NCBI RefSeq assembly: GCF_037023735.1
Contig: NZ_CP146069.1
Location: forward strand, 1,033,501-1,097,500
Direction: 5' to 3'
From: Roseovarius sp. S88
Lineage (GTDB): Bacteria > Pseudomonadota > Alphaproteobacteria > Rhodobacterales > Rhodobacteraceae
DNA length: 64,000 nucleotides
Position 1 is the first letter of the stretch; each line of letters starts with the position of its first letter. Both the position numbers and the translations under genes were made by a program. Under the pieces are notes generated by a model. That model had not been told where the DNA came from and did not search any database. It saw only the letters and a program-made list of their open reading frames with translations. This document shows positions 51,545 through 60,558 of the stretch, piece by piece.

Positions 51545-53486
51545 CAAATGTTCCAGTGGCTGGTTTGGCATGGGGGACGGGAATTTCGTCGTCCGAATGC
51601 AAACTGCTGAGCCAGTCTTCGACCACGTTAGGCCGTTCGACTGATGTTTCTGCCGCGTGAACAGGTGGAAGGGACACGCCTTGTGCTGCGGGTGTTTTGA
51701 AACGCTGTAGATTTCCAACCAACGCAATTGATTTTTCGCTGAGCGTCACAGCCGCGGCATTGGTTTCCTGGGCGATGGCCGCATTTTGTTGTGTGACGGT
51801 ATCCAGCTGACCAACACCGCTGTTGATCTCTGAAAGCCCCGTTGCCTGTTCACGCGCCGCGCCTGCGATTTCCGAGACATAGCCCTGAAGTTCCACGGTC
51901 ATGGTCAAGATGTTTTCAAGCTTTTCTCCAGTGGAGTTGACGAGTTTGCTTCCCGTTTCGACATGAGAAGAGCTCTCGGTGATCAGGGCTTTGATCTCTC
52001 GCGCCGAGTCTGATGCTTTCTGAGCAAGTGAGCGCACTTCGGACGCAACAACAGCAAACCCTTTACCAGCATCACCCGCTCTGGCCGCTTCAACACCGGC
52101 ATTCAATGCCAGCAGGTTTGTCTGAAACGCGATGTCGTCAATGACGCCAATGATCCGACTGACATTGTCGCTGCTTTTTTCAATCGCCTGTACGGCGCTG
52201 ACCGCGTCCCTGACGATTTGAGCACCACTTTCCGCGGCCTCACGACTGTTTTGTCCTGCGAGTTCCGCTTGTGACGCACGTTCACTGGTTTGCTGTACGC
52301 TTTCGGTCAGCTCATTCAACGCAGCCGCAGATTGCTCAAGCGTCGCCGCTTGCGTCTCGGCGCGCGACGCCATATTCCCTGCGGCTTGATCGATTTCCGC
52401 CGCACCCGAACTGACCCCGACGGCCACCTCATTCAATGCCGTGACCATTTGGCCAAATTCATCCAGCACTTGATTGTATGAAACCCGCAGGCCGTCGTAG
52501 CCCTGCGGAAAGGGGTCGTCCTTGGGGCTTGCAATGTGTTGCGACAAGTCGCCAGCCGCCAAACGCTCCAGTCCCTTGGAAATCTCCGATACGACACGTG
52601 CTTGCTCTTTTGCCAGCGTTTCAGCGCGCATCGCGTCCTCTTTTTGCTGCTGCGCTTGGGTTTGACGCATTGCGTCGGACGTCCTTAGGTTTTCCCCAAA
52701 CGCCCTGATGCACCGCGCAATGCTGCCGATTTGGTCAACGCGTTCCGCATGTGGAACCACGGTGTCATATGCGCCATCCGCAATGGCCTGGATCGCTGTC
52801 TCTACGCTAGATACCGGACGCAAAACCAATGGAACCACCCATAGAATAACGACCAGGGCCAGTCCAAAAACAAGTAAGGTTACACCCACGCTCAACATGA
52901 CGCGGTCCCAAAGCATTTCTGTCAGCCGCGTTTTTGGGAAGACGACTTCCAGCGCGCCCACGACAAGGCCATTTGCGCCATGAATGGGCAAAAGTTTGGC
53001 CAGATAGGTGGTCCCGGACAAGAGCAGCTCTGTTCGAAGTGTCTCTCCTTTCATCAATTGTGCGCTGACGTCCGCAGGCAGCTGTGTGCTCAAAAGCCGG
53101 TTTCCGGACGCATCTTTTAACGTAGTTGAATGGCGAGAAAAGCGATCCGATCCGATGTCGCGCTTGAGCACAGATAGATTGCCAAAAGTTTGTTCCGTCG
53201 AATTATCGACTATCGAATGGGTCTGAAAGGACGGGATCACATCCCACTCAACATGATCGACAAGACCAATGTCAGTTTCCCGGCTTGAAAATCCCGAGGA
53301 TGCGTAATTGGTGCGAAGGTCGAACGCCAACACATTGACACTTACGTCCTGGCTGGTGTGAATTTCATGCATCATCGCGCTTCGAGCGCTCATCGTCAAC
53401 GCGGATGCGACGGCCAAAACGGATATGAATACCGCCCCGGCAGTTAATGCAATAAGTTGAAATTTCAGAGTTTTCTTTTTGAACAT
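51534..53486 (-). CDS. Methyl-accepting chemotaxis protein
   Basis: A 650-residue chemoreceptor. A first membrane helix (about 11-33), a periplasmic sensor region of about 150 residues and a second helix (about 198-222) precede a HAMP domain and a cytoplasmic signalling domain with the hairpin-tip motif VIDDIAFQTNLLALNAGVEAARAGDAGKGF-type sequence near 455-485 (split by me here from the conserved core). The C-terminal tail includes a Pro/Asp-rich segment. It lies between cheD and the PilZ gene. Ligand unknown; nearby osmolyte pathways make algal amines or sulfonates reasonable guesses. Confidence 0.9.
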   Translation of the reverse strand: MFKKKTLKFQLIALTAGAVFISVLAVASALTMSARSAMMHEIHTSQDVSVNVLAFDLRTNYASSGFSSRETDIGLVDHVEWDVIPSFQTHSIVDNSTEQTFGNLSVLKRDIGSDRFSRHSTTLKDASGNRLLSTQLPADVSAQLMKGETLRTELLLSGTTYLAKLLPIHGANGLVVGALEVVFPKTRLTEMLWDRVMLSVGVTLLVFGLALVVILWVVPLVLRPVSSVETAIQAIADGAYDTVVPHAERVDQIGSIARCIRAFGENLRTSDAMRQTQAQQQKEDAMRAETLAKEQARVVSEISKGLERLAAGDLSQHIASPKDDPFPQGYDGLRVSYNQVLDEFGQMVTALNEVAVGVSSGAAEIDQAAGNMASRAETQAATLEQSAAALNELTESVQQTSERASQAELAGQNSREAAESGAQIVRDAVSAVQAIEKSSDNVSRIIGVIDDIAFQTNLLALNAGVEAARAGDAGKGFAVVASEVRSLAQKASDSAREIKALITESSSHVETGSKLVNSTGEKLENILTMTVELQGYVSEIAGAAREQATGLSEINSGVGQLDTVTQQNAAIAQETNAAAVTLSEKSIALVGNLQRFKTPAAQGVSLPPVHAAETSVERPNVVEDWLSSLHSDDEIPVPHAKPATGTFDGF

Positions 53487-53534
53487 GTCGTGCCCTTCGA
53501 ACCGGGTGTTGGTTACCTAAGGGGAATGGCACAA

Positions 53535-53552
53535 AACACTTACACAAGTGTT
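53535..53552. terminator. Short palindrome between cheD and the chemoreceptor gene
   Basis: AACACTT (53535-53541) and AAGTGTT (53546-53552) form a 7-base stem with a 4-base loop in the 93-base gap between cheD and the chemoreceptor gene. It could end the cheB-cheD transcript or be a regulator site for the receptor; no T-run favours termination. Confidence 0.25.
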
Positions 53553-53579
53553 AGCGACACTTCGAACCGCATCGAAAGT

Positions 53580-54146
53580 TTAAAACAATTCCACAGAGCT
53601 GCTATCGGTAACAGGTGATGTTACGGCCGGGCGCGCACGGTCCAGTTCCATCGGGGTCGCATCAAAGCTGACGGACATTGATCGCCCTGTTGTTGGCGAA
53701 AATCGTAAACGCCGCCCGCTGCCTCCCCCCAAATCTTGATATGTGAGGCGAAACCCTTCGTTGCGCGTAAAATCGCACGCAAATTTGGCGTTTTGATCTC
53801 CAATATTGCTCAGCCCCTTGACCACTTTCGCCCCTCCAAACAACTGTACTTCAATGCGGTTGCGCTGCGCGCCAAGACGCAGCATGGCATTGATCAGCTG
53901 TTCCATGGAATGTGCACCATACTTGATGTTGCGGCTGGCCTTGGGGTCCGTGCCGGGAAGCAAAAAGTGGTTCATTCCCCCCACACGTGTCACCGGATCA
54001 TGCAGACACGCAGCCACACATGACCCCAGGACCGTTGCAATGACCTCACCGGGTTTGTCCGACACGTAAAACTGGCCCTGGATAATATGCTTTGTCGATT
54101 CAGCGGGCAACACGCGACAACATGCTTTCCGATTTGACCGCCGCAT
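53580..54146 (-). CDS. cheD: Chemoreceptor glutamine deamidase CheD
   Basis: A 188-residue CheD. The catalytic Cys lies in VLGSCVAACLHD near residue 43 and the catalytic His in GGMNHFLLPG near 60; KYGAHSMEQLINAML and LFGGAKVV complete the family pattern. CheD deamidates receptor glutamines and can interact with CheC-type phosphatases. Its start lies 47 bases inside cheB, so translation is likely coupled. It precedes the chemoreceptor gene on the same strand. Confidence 0.9.
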   Translation of the reverse strand: MRRSNRKACCRVLPAESTKHIIQGQFYVSDKPGEVIATVLGSCVAACLHDPVTRVGGMNHFLLPGTDPKASRNIKYGAHSMEQLINAMLRLGAQRNRIEVQLFGGAKVVKGLSNIGDQNAKFACDFTRNEGFRLTYQDLGGGSGRRLRFSPTTGRSMSVSFDATPMELDRARPAVTSPVTDSSSVELF

Positions 54147-55113
54147 TTAGCACTGCGGTCCCAATTTTTCGGAGGGGAAGCATTTCGCAGACACTACCCA
54201 ATTCCTGGGCCGCGCGCGGCATGCCGTAGACCGCACAGCTTTCGCGATCTTGGGCAATTGTCCAACCGCCGGCGGCTTTTATGTGTTGCATCCCCTTGGC
54301 TCCATCCTTGCCCATCCCAGTCAGCAAGACCGCAACAAGATCCGGAGCAAGAGCAACGGCGGATTTGAACAAGACATCAACCGATGGCCGGTGACCGCAT
54401 TCCGGCGCGTGCGCGCGCAGTCGGCATCTCTGCCCCGACGCGGTAATCGAAAGGTGCTCGGCGTTTCCTGGGGCAAGATAGACGTGGCCGGGCACCAATT
54501 CTGCATTCGCCCAAGCCGGAGCGACCCGTGCCGCACAATGACGGTTCAACCTTTGGGCAAGGCCATTTAGGAAACTGCCGTTGATATGTTGCACGACAAG
54601 CGTCGGTGGGCACAACACAGGGTAGGTCGACAGAACCGATAGCAGCGCTTCTATCCCACCTGTTGAGGCCCCAATGACCACTGGCTTCCAAACCGTAGCG
54701 TCGCAAAATTCCGCATGCGAAGGACCAGTCGTGCTGATCGTGGAGGGCGCGATGTTGAACCTTTGCCGAAGAAAGGCATCAATACCGCCAGCTGCGTTGA
54801 TGGTTGTTCTATCGGCCCATCCGCCTGAACGAATTTGATGGGCTGTGTCTGCCAGGACAAGGCTCTGAACTCCAAGCATCTCAAGCATAGCGGCAAACAT
54901 CGGGAAGTCGTTTTGCTTTAGAAACTGTGCGTCATAAACAACGAGATCTGGTTGTTGCTCTTCCGTCATCCGGTATGCGTCAGTCAAGTCGTGCACGCAT
55001 CCCAGGAACGTCAATCCCGAATTGGGCAACCGTGAGATTGGGACGTTCACGCGCGGAGCGGATTTATGCTCCACAAGTAACACCGTAAAAGCGCGTGAAG
55101 ATGACAATGGCAT
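54100..55113 (-). CDS. cheB: Protein-glutamate methylesterase CheB with degenerate receiver
   Basis: A 337-residue CheB. The C-terminal methylesterase domain (about 145-330) has the catalytic S150 (GASTGG), H176 (VQHING) and D270 (TGMGKDGA). The N-terminal receiver-like domain (about 8-120) is unusual: the acidic pair after the first strand is E15-H16, and although D61 stands where the phosphoacceptor should be, the lysine motif is not clear. Phosphorylation control may be lost or altered. Divergent from the STAS-cheY-cheA operon across 482 bases. Confidence 0.88.
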   Translation of the reverse strand: MPLSSSRAFTVLLVEHKSAPRVNVPISRLPNSGLTFLGCVHDLTDAYRMTEEQQPDLVVYDAQFLKQNDFPMFAAMLEMLGVQSLVLADTAHQIRSGGWADRTTINAAGGIDAFLRQRFNIAPSTISTTGPSHAEFCDATVWKPVVIGASTGGIEALLSVLSTYPVLCPPTLVVQHINGSFLNGLAQRLNRHCAARVAPAWANAELVPGHVYLAPGNAEHLSITASGQRCRLRAHAPECGHRPSVDVLFKSAVALAPDLVAVLLTGMGKDGAKGMQHIKAAGGWTIAQDRESCAVYGMPRAAQELGSVCEMLPLRKIGTAVLNAAVKSESMLSRVAR

Positions 55114-55595
55114 ATGATCGAGCTTTTCGTAAGGACATCACATCGGGGAACCCCCGCGCACTCCACTAGCGCCCGGTGTCTTAAGAAAGCGATAATCACA
55201 GGAACAAGTTTCCTTTGCGACGCACGAAAAAGCAGTTTGTGATTAAGTATTTGTTTCCATTTCACCGATAACCATCCGGCATCTTTGAGGTTCGTGGCAC
55301 GGCTGTTCCAAATCAGCGAACTTCATCAAGCTCATTTCCGCCGGGGGCTGTATGCACACAGTTTTTTCGATCTTTGCCGATCTGGGCCAAACGCCGAAGG
55401 AAACACCAGCTGCGGTCAAGTCAAGATCGGCTGAGTTGTCCTCCCTCTCGACAGACAAGGATCATCAACCGAGGCACGGGTCGCAAGGTATAAGGATCGG
55501 GTAACGCATTGGCGCACGCGCAGAACAAACCTTTACCAAAGACGACCAGATTTCAACCGGTTCGGAAATTTGTGTTTCGCAGAAACAAGGGGTCA
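55114..55595. other. Divergent promoter region of the chemotaxis locus, no supported gene
   Basis: This 482-base region separates cheB (minus) and the STAS gene (plus). I found no convincing gene; a 71-codon minus-strand frame at 55243-55458 would need a TTG start with no ribosome-binding site and shows no domain. The region presumably holds both che promoters. The sequence TTTGTGATTAAGTATTTGTTT near 55220-55255 is the most AT-rich part. Confidence 0.4.
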
Positions 55596-55886
55596 ATGAT
55601 GACCGATGACGTAGTCCTGCCATCGCGCCTTGATGGTCCCGAAGCTCAAACTCTGGTGCAAACTCTCAACGCGCGGCGTGGCACAGCAATCCACATTGAA
55701 GGGTCCGATGTAAAATTTTGCGGGGCACTAGGGCTGCAGGTGTTGGTGGCTGCCCAAAAGCAGTGGCGCGCCGATGGCCATGCGCTCACTCTTAACGCGA
55801 GTCCAGATCTTTTGTCTTGTTGCACGACCTTGGGGGTTGATTTCAAAGAACTGGATTTGCTGCCAGACACGGGAGAATTGGCATGA
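55596..55886 (+). CDS. STAS-domain protein of the chemotaxis operon
   Basis: A 96-residue STAS-like protein resembling anti-sigma factor antagonists. The pattern is LPSRLDGPEAQTLVQTL, an internal strand AIHIEGSDV, then the loop-helix FCGALGLQVLVAAQKQW, where the usual phosphorylatable Ser is replaced by Cys/Gly. AAGGGG precedes ATG at 55596. Such small STAS proteins head che operons in several alphaproteobacteria; their role is unknown. The stop overlaps cheY by 4 bases. Confidence 0.7.
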   Translation: MMTDDVVLPSRLDGPEAQTLVQTLNARRGTAIHIEGSDVKFCGALGLQVLVAAQKQWRADGHALTLNASPDLLSCCTTLGVDFKELDLLPDTGELA

Positions 55887-56263
55887 CTTTACGTGTTTTG
55901 GCCATCGACGATTCCAGAACTATGCGAAATCTTTTGGGCGCAACCTTGCGAGATGCGGGATATGAGGTCGATCTGGCAGAAGATGGCGAAGACGGTTTGC
56001 GCCACCTGGACAGTTTTGATCCTGACGTCGTGATCACCGATGTAAACATGCCGGTGTTGGATGGCTTTGGGTTCATTGAAGCCGCACGTGCCCGACCATG
56101 CGACCGTGTTGTCCCGATTTTGGTTCTTACGACAGAAACAGCCCCAGAAATGAAGGCCAGAGCACGCTCGGTCGGAGCAACCGGATGGATCGCCAAACCC
56201 TTTGATGAAGAGAAACTTGTGTGGGCGATTGAACGTGTTGCCGCGACCGGAGGCTCGGCATGA
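55883..56263 (+). CDS. cheY: Chemotaxis response regulator CheY (first copy)
   Basis: A 126-residue single receiver domain with the complete signature: AIDDSRTMRN (acidic pair), phospho-Asp in VVITDVNMPVLDGF near residue 53, Thr-Thr in LTTETAP and Lys in AKPFDEEKL. It overlaps the STAS gene and cheA by 4 bases each. It probably carries the CheA signal to the flagellar motor or acts as a phosphate sink alongside the second CheY. Confidence 0.9.
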   Translation: MTLRVLAIDDSRTMRNLLGATLRDAGYEVDLAEDGEDGLRHLDSFDPDVVITDVNMPVLDGFGFIEAARARPCDRVVPILVLTTETAPEMKARARSVGATGWIAKPFDEEKLVWAIERVAATGGSA

Positions 56264-58374
56264 CAGGCGCCAACACGGAAGATTTTCGCGCTTCATTTTT
56301 TGAAGAGTGCGAAGAGCTTTTGGAAGCCATGCAAGATGGTTTTGACCAGATGGCTGTGGACCTGCATGACAGCGAGACGATGCATGCGATTTTCCGGGCG
56401 GTGCACTCCATCAAAGGGGGAGCGGGAGCTTTTGGTCTTGATGATCTGGTTGCCTTTGCGCACCACTTTGAGACGTCGCTTGATACGGTCCGGTCCGGCA
56501 CGATTGAGGCAGATGCCAACCTGCTGGAGCTGTTTCGGCAATGCGGTGATCATCTTTCGGATCTGGTCGCTGCGTCACGGCAAGGAGACATGCTTGACCC
56601 ACGAGCGTCAGACGCTTTGCGGACAAGCTTGGACACCGCAACGGGCGCTGATCCAGATGCCGATGATGATGACATGCCGGAATTTGAGCCCATCGCCTTG
56701 AATCTTGATCTTGGCGATGTGAGCCCTGTGGATGATCCGTCTGACAAGGGATTTGAGATTGCATTCAAGGCGGAACCGGACCTGTTTGCGTCAGGAAACG
56801 AACCCTTGGTTTTGTTCCAGGCGCTGGAACGGTTGGGCGCTCTGAAGGTGACTGCGGATGTCGATCAGGTTGCGCCATTGGATACGCTTGACCAAGAGAG
56901 CTGCGCGATAGGGTGGACACTTCACCTTGTGACCGACGCGTCTGAAGCGGCAGTGCGTGATGCCTTTGAATTCGTTGAAGGCTTCTGCACACTCATGGTG
57001 ATGCCGATAGGTGAACCAGAGGCCCCAATATCCCCTTTGTCAGCCGACGACATCCCATCTCTAGGCGATGTGATGAACCTCCAGAGTCCTCAGCATGAGG
57101 CACCAAAAGAGGCAGTACAGGAGCCTGTGCCAAAACCAGAGCCAAAAACCAAAGCCGACACGCCCAAAATGGCTGGCACAATTCGCGTGGATCTCAACAA
57201 GGTGGATAAGCTGATTAACCTGGTCGGCGAACTTGTGATCAAGGAAGCGATGCTGTCGCAATCCATCATCGAAATTGATCCGCCTGCCGGGAGCAATGTT
57301 GCCGAAGGTTTGGACAGTCTCAAACAAATCGCAAGTGAGATCCAGGAAGGCGTGATGGCCATTCGTGCCCAACCCGTCAAACCCATGTTTCAACGCATGT
57401 CACGTATCGTGCGCGAAGCAGCGGCAGCCACATCAAAACGCGTGCGCTTTGAGACTGTCGGAGAATACACCGAAGTTGACAAAACCGTTGTTGAACGCCT
57501 GGTTGATCCGCTGACTCACATGATCCGAAACGCCATAGACCATGGTCTTGAAGGTCCCGAAGATCGCGCCGCCAAGGGCAAACCCGAAGAAGGCACAGTG
57601 ACGTTGTCGGCCGCACATCGGTCAGGGCGTGTCTTGATCGATATTTCCGACGATGGCGCAGGCGTCAATCGAGAAAAGGTCCGACAGCTGGCGATTGAGC
57701 GCGGGCTGATAAGTGAAGAGGCTGAGCTGAGCCCAGCCGAGATCGATAATCTGCTCTTCCTGCCTGGCTTTTCGTCCAAAGAAGAGGTGTCCGAGCTGTC
57801 CGGTCGCGGCGTTGGGCTTGATGTCGCGCGCAGCGAGATTATGGGGCTGGGTGGCCGGGTCTCAATCAGTTCCACGCCTGGTCATGGAACATGTTTCTCC
57901 ATCAGCTTGCCTCTGACTCTGGCAGTTCTTGAAGGCATGGTGATCAAAGTGGCCGATCAAACCCTGATTGTACCGATCTCGGCAATTCAGGAAACGCTGC
58001 AACCCAAAACCATCGAGATTCATACGATCGGTGCAGAAGGGCGGGTTCTGCGCAATCGTCAGGGGTTGGTTCCTGTTATTGATCTTGGGCAATTGTTTGG
58101 CTTTCGTCCGGCAAGTGCAGATCTGGACCACCGGGTCATTCTGCTTGTGGAAAGCGACGGCGGGCAAAGATGCGCGCTTGTGGTCGACGAAATTCAAGAT
58201 CAGCGCCAGGTTGTTATCAAGAGCCTGGAGACCAATTACGGGCATGTCGATGGCATCTCCGCCGCAACCATTCTGGGTGACGGGCGCATCGCACTGATTG
58301 TCGATCCCGAAAACATCATCGCAGACAGGGGCACCCCCGCGACAAGCGATCTCGACTTGCAATTGATTGGATAG
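56260..58374 (+). CDS. cheA: Chemotaxis histidine kinase CheA
   Basis: A 704-residue CheA. The HPt domain (about 5-110) has the phosphoryl-accepting H49 in AVHSIKGGAGAF. A poorly conserved linker/P2-like region (about 130-295) is followed by the dimerisation segment (RVDLNKVDKLINLVGELVI), ATPase boxes (HMIRNAIDHGLE; DDGAGVN; GRGVGLDVARSEI; HGTCFSI) and a C-terminal CheW-like domain (about 545-690). It overlaps cheY by 4 bases and ends 4 bases before cheW. Confidence 0.93.
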   Translation: MTGANTEDFRASFFEECEELLEAMQDGFDQMAVDLHDSETMHAIFRAVHSIKGGAGAFGLDDLVAFAHHFETSLDTVRSGTIEADANLLELFRQCGDHLSDLVAASRQGDMLDPRASDALRTSLDTATGADPDADDDDMPEFEPIALNLDLGDVSPVDDPSDKGFEIAFKAEPDLFASGNEPLVLFQALERLGALKVTADVDQVAPLDTLDQESCAIGWTLHLVTDASEAAVRDAFEFVEGFCTLMVMPIGEPEAPISPLSADDIPSLGDVMNLQSPQHEAPKEAVQEPVPKPEPKTKADTPKMAGTIRVDLNKVDKLINLVGELVIKEAMLSQSIIEIDPPAGSNVAEGLDSLKQIASEIQEGVMAIRAQPVKPMFQRMSRIVREAAAATSKRVRFETVGEYTEVDKTVVERLVDPLTHMIRNAIDHGLEGPEDRAAKGKPEEGTVTLSAAHRSGRVLIDISDDGAGVNREKVRQLAIERGLISEEAELSPAEIDNLLFLPGFSSKEEVSELSGRGVGLDVARSEIMGLGGRVSISSTPGHGTCFSISLPLTLAVLEGMVIKVADQTLIVPISAIQETLQPKTIEIHTIGAEGRVLRNRQGLVPVIDLGQLFGFRPASADLDHRVILLVESDGGQRCALVVDEIQDQRQVVIKSLETNYGHVDGISAATILGDGRIALIVDPENIIADRGTPATSDLDLQLIG

Positions 58375-58378
58375 CGTT

Positions 58379-58849
58379 ATGGAAGAAGCTCTACTTGAAG
58401 ACCGAACGGAAGAGCGGCACGAGGTTGTCGCTTTTCAGGTTGCGGATCAGGATTTTTGCTTTGATTTGACATCGGTGCGCGAAATTCGCGGCTGGACGGA
58501 AACCACGATGTTACCGCATGCCCAACCTTATGTGAAAGGCGTAATAAATCTGCGCGGTTCGGTCGTGCCTGTCATTGATTTGTCAGAGCGGTTGGGCTTG
58601 GGCGCAACAGACCCCGCTGCACGGCACGTCATCATCATCACGGTCATCGGCACGCAGACCGTGGGTCTTTTGGCCGACGTGGTGTCCGATATACTCTCGG
58701 TCAAGGAAAGCGATCTGCATCCGATTCCGGATATTATTGACGAAGCTGTTCGAGCCTATGTGACAGGTGTTCTGGTGATCGAAGGACGCATGATCCGCCG
58801 CTTGAACCTGGCGCGCATTCTGCCCTCATCAGCACAGGATGGTCGATGA
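58379..58849 (+). CDS. cheW: Chemotaxis coupling protein CheW
   Basis: A 156-residue CheW with a single SH3-like double barrel: VVAFQVADQDFCFDLTSVREI, VKGVINLRGSVVPVIDLSERLG near residue 55, VGLLADVVSDIL near 95. It bridges CheA and the chemoreceptor. I chose the ATG at 58379, after the CheA stop; a TTG at 58367 would overlap it. The stop overlaps cheR by 4 bases. Confidence 0.92.
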   Translation: MEEALLEDRTEERHEVVAFQVADQDFCFDLTSVREIRGWTETTMLPHAQPYVKGVINLRGSVVPVIDLSERLGLGATDPAARHVIIITVIGTQTVGLLADVVSDILSVKESDLHPIPDIIDEAVRAYVTGVLVIEGRMIRRLNLARILPSSAQDGR

Positions 58850-59739
58850 CAAGCCCTGGGGTCAAGATTGCGCTGGACGGCCCAATTGCAATTGATGAGG
58901 TGTCATTCCAACGGTTGGCAGAGCTGGTACGCAATGAAACCGGAATCGTTTTGGGTGACAACAAACGAAACCTTGTTGTGTCCCGTCTGTCGCGGCGTTT
59001 GCGTGATCTGCAAATGCCGGATTTCGCGTCCTATACCCGTCACATTTGTGCCCGCGAAAATGAAGAAGAGCGGCGTTTCTTGACGTCATTGCTGACGACA
59101 AACGTGACCCGGTTTTTCCGCGAAAACCATCACTTTGATGCCTTGGCAAAAGACGTTTTGCCTCCACTCATCGAACGCGCTCAACATGGCGGACGTGTGC
59201 GAATTTGGTCCGCCGGGTGCTCAAGCGGGGAAGAGCCGTATTCCATTGCGATGAAAGTTCTGGAGTTGTGTCCCGACGCCGCGCGCCGTGACATTCGTAT
59301 CCTCGCCACCGACATCGACCCCAAGGTCATTCAAAAGGCAAGGACCGGATCATACACAAACCTTGTCGACGGAGATGTGCCAGCCGCTCTGCTGAGCAAG
59401 TATTTCTGCCCGCCGAACAACGACAGTAATGCGTGGTGTGTGTCGGAAAAACTACGTGAACTCATCACATTTGGTGAACTGAATTTACTTCGGGATTGGC
59501 CGATGCGCGGCCTGTTTGATGTCATCTTCTGTCGGAACGTCGTGATCTATTTCGACAAGCAAACCCAGGCACTTTTGTGGTCACGTTTCAGCTCTGTTTT
59601 GTCGCCGGGTGGACACTTGTTTGTTGGACATTCCGAACGGGTGCATTCCGTGGGTGACAATCAGTTTGAGGGCGCAGGCATCACCCAATATCGCCGGTCA
59701 GATGCCCCGTCCAAGATTGCAGAAAGGACACCGGCATGA
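58846..59739 (+). CDS. cheR: Chemotaxis protein methyltransferase CheR
   Basis: A 297-residue CheR with an N-terminal helical domain (about 20-90) and a C-terminal SAM-dependent methyltransferase domain: TTNVTRFFRE near 85, the SAM motif IWSAGCSSGEEPYS near 120, ILATDIDPKVIQKAR and CRNVVIYFD near 230. It methylates receptor glutamates and opposes CheB. Overlaps of 4 bases with cheW and the second cheY. Confidence 0.93.
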   Translation: MTSPGVKIALDGPIAIDEVSFQRLAELVRNETGIVLGDNKRNLVVSRLSRRLRDLQMPDFASYTRHICARENEEERRFLTSLLTTNVTRFFRENHHFDALAKDVLPPLIERAQHGGRVRIWSAGCSSGEEPYSIAMKVLELCPDAARRDIRILATDIDPKVIQKARTGSYTNLVDGDVPAALLSKYFCPPNNDSNAWCVSEKLRELITFGELNLLRDWPMRGLFDVIFCRNVVIYFDKQTQALLWSRFSSVLSPGGHLFVGHSERVHSVGDNQFEGAGITQYRRSDAPSKIAERTPA

Positions 59740-60122
59740 GTATGAGTGAAAAGTTGACGGTTATGGTCGTAGATGACATGTCGGTCAGTCGCGGATTGAT
59801 CATCATGGCGCTCGAAGCAATGGGCATCAAGAACATTGATTATTGCACGGATGGCGAATCTGCTTTCAAACGTTTGGCGGCGAAGCCGGTTCACCTTGTC
59901 ATTTCGGACTACAACATGCCCGGCGCGGATGGTTTGCAACTCTTGGAAGGCCTGCGTCGGTTCAAGCCCACGCAACGGATTGGTTTCATTCTCGTGACCG
60001 GAACTGCGGATCCGGGCGTCATAGATCGCGGCCTCAAGCTGGGGATGAACAACTACATCAAAAAACCGTTTTCACCAGAGGCTCTCAAAGCCTGCATTGA
60101 ACGCGTTGTCGGTCGCATATGA
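59736..60122 (+). CDS. cheY: Chemotaxis response regulator CheY (second copy)
   Basis: A 128-residue receiver with VVDDMSVSRGL, phospho-Asp in LVISDYNMPGADGLQ near residue 56, VTGTADPG and IKKPFSPEAL. It is distinct from the first CheY in the same operon, a common arrangement in alphaproteobacteria where one copy signals the motor and another acts as a phosphate sink. Its stop overlaps the small gene at 60119 by 4 bases. Confidence 0.9.
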   Translation: MSMSEKLTVMVVDDMSVSRGLIIMALEAMGIKNIDYCTDGESAFKRLAAKPVHLVISDYNMPGADGLQLLEGLRRFKPTQRIGFILVTGTADPGVIDRGLKLGMNNYIKKPFSPEALKACIERVVGRI

Positions 60123-60463
60123 AAGCGCACGACATGCCCAATTCGCAGGATATTTGCATCACGGACCTGCTATCCAACCTTGCAGATGAACTGGTTGATC
60201 TCGCCAATATGGCTGCAGGTATTGATGAAATGGTTGGCGATTGGGTTTCCGATCGTACCATAGTGGCCCAAATGGACCATGCGGTGCTTCAAAACATTGA
60301 CCTCTTTCGCCAACGCATGGATTGCATCGCACGCCTAAGCCAAAACCTGGCGGAGCAAACCATGGCGCCGAACCGATTGGATGCCGATGCATTGAGCGAG
60401 GGTGTTTACTTGGAAACAGTACGGCGTGCCTGTCTGAAAACGCCTGCGGAACATCCGGCGTAA
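60119..60463 (+). CDS. Small helical hypothetical protein at the end of the che operon
   Basis: A 114-residue, mostly helical protein (ISDLLSNLADELVDLANMAAGI-type amphipathic pattern in the first half; a second helix NIDLFRQRMDCIARLSQNLA). I recognise no domain; it has no signal peptide. It overlaps cheY by 4 bases and is the last gene, so a chemotaxis role, for example a CheY-binding or phosphatase-like partner, is a guess. No CheZ motif is seen. Confidence 0.6.
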   Translation: MKAHDMPNSQDICITDLLSNLADELVDLANMAAGIDEMVGDWVSDRTIVAQMDHAVLQNIDLFRQRMDCIARLSQNLAEQTMAPNRLDADALSEGVYLETVRRACLKTPAEHPA

Positions 60464-60558
60464 CCCTGGCGCATCCTTGCGTTGACGGGCAAAGTGGTCA
60501 AAACGGCCGGGGATCGCAATGATGCAACCCTCCTTGCAAAAATGGCTGCAAGCAAAAA

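Noticed and set aside
55243..55458. A small minus-strand gene in the cheB-STAS intergenic region
   Set aside because: It needs a TTG start, has no ribosome-binding site and shows no recognisable pattern.
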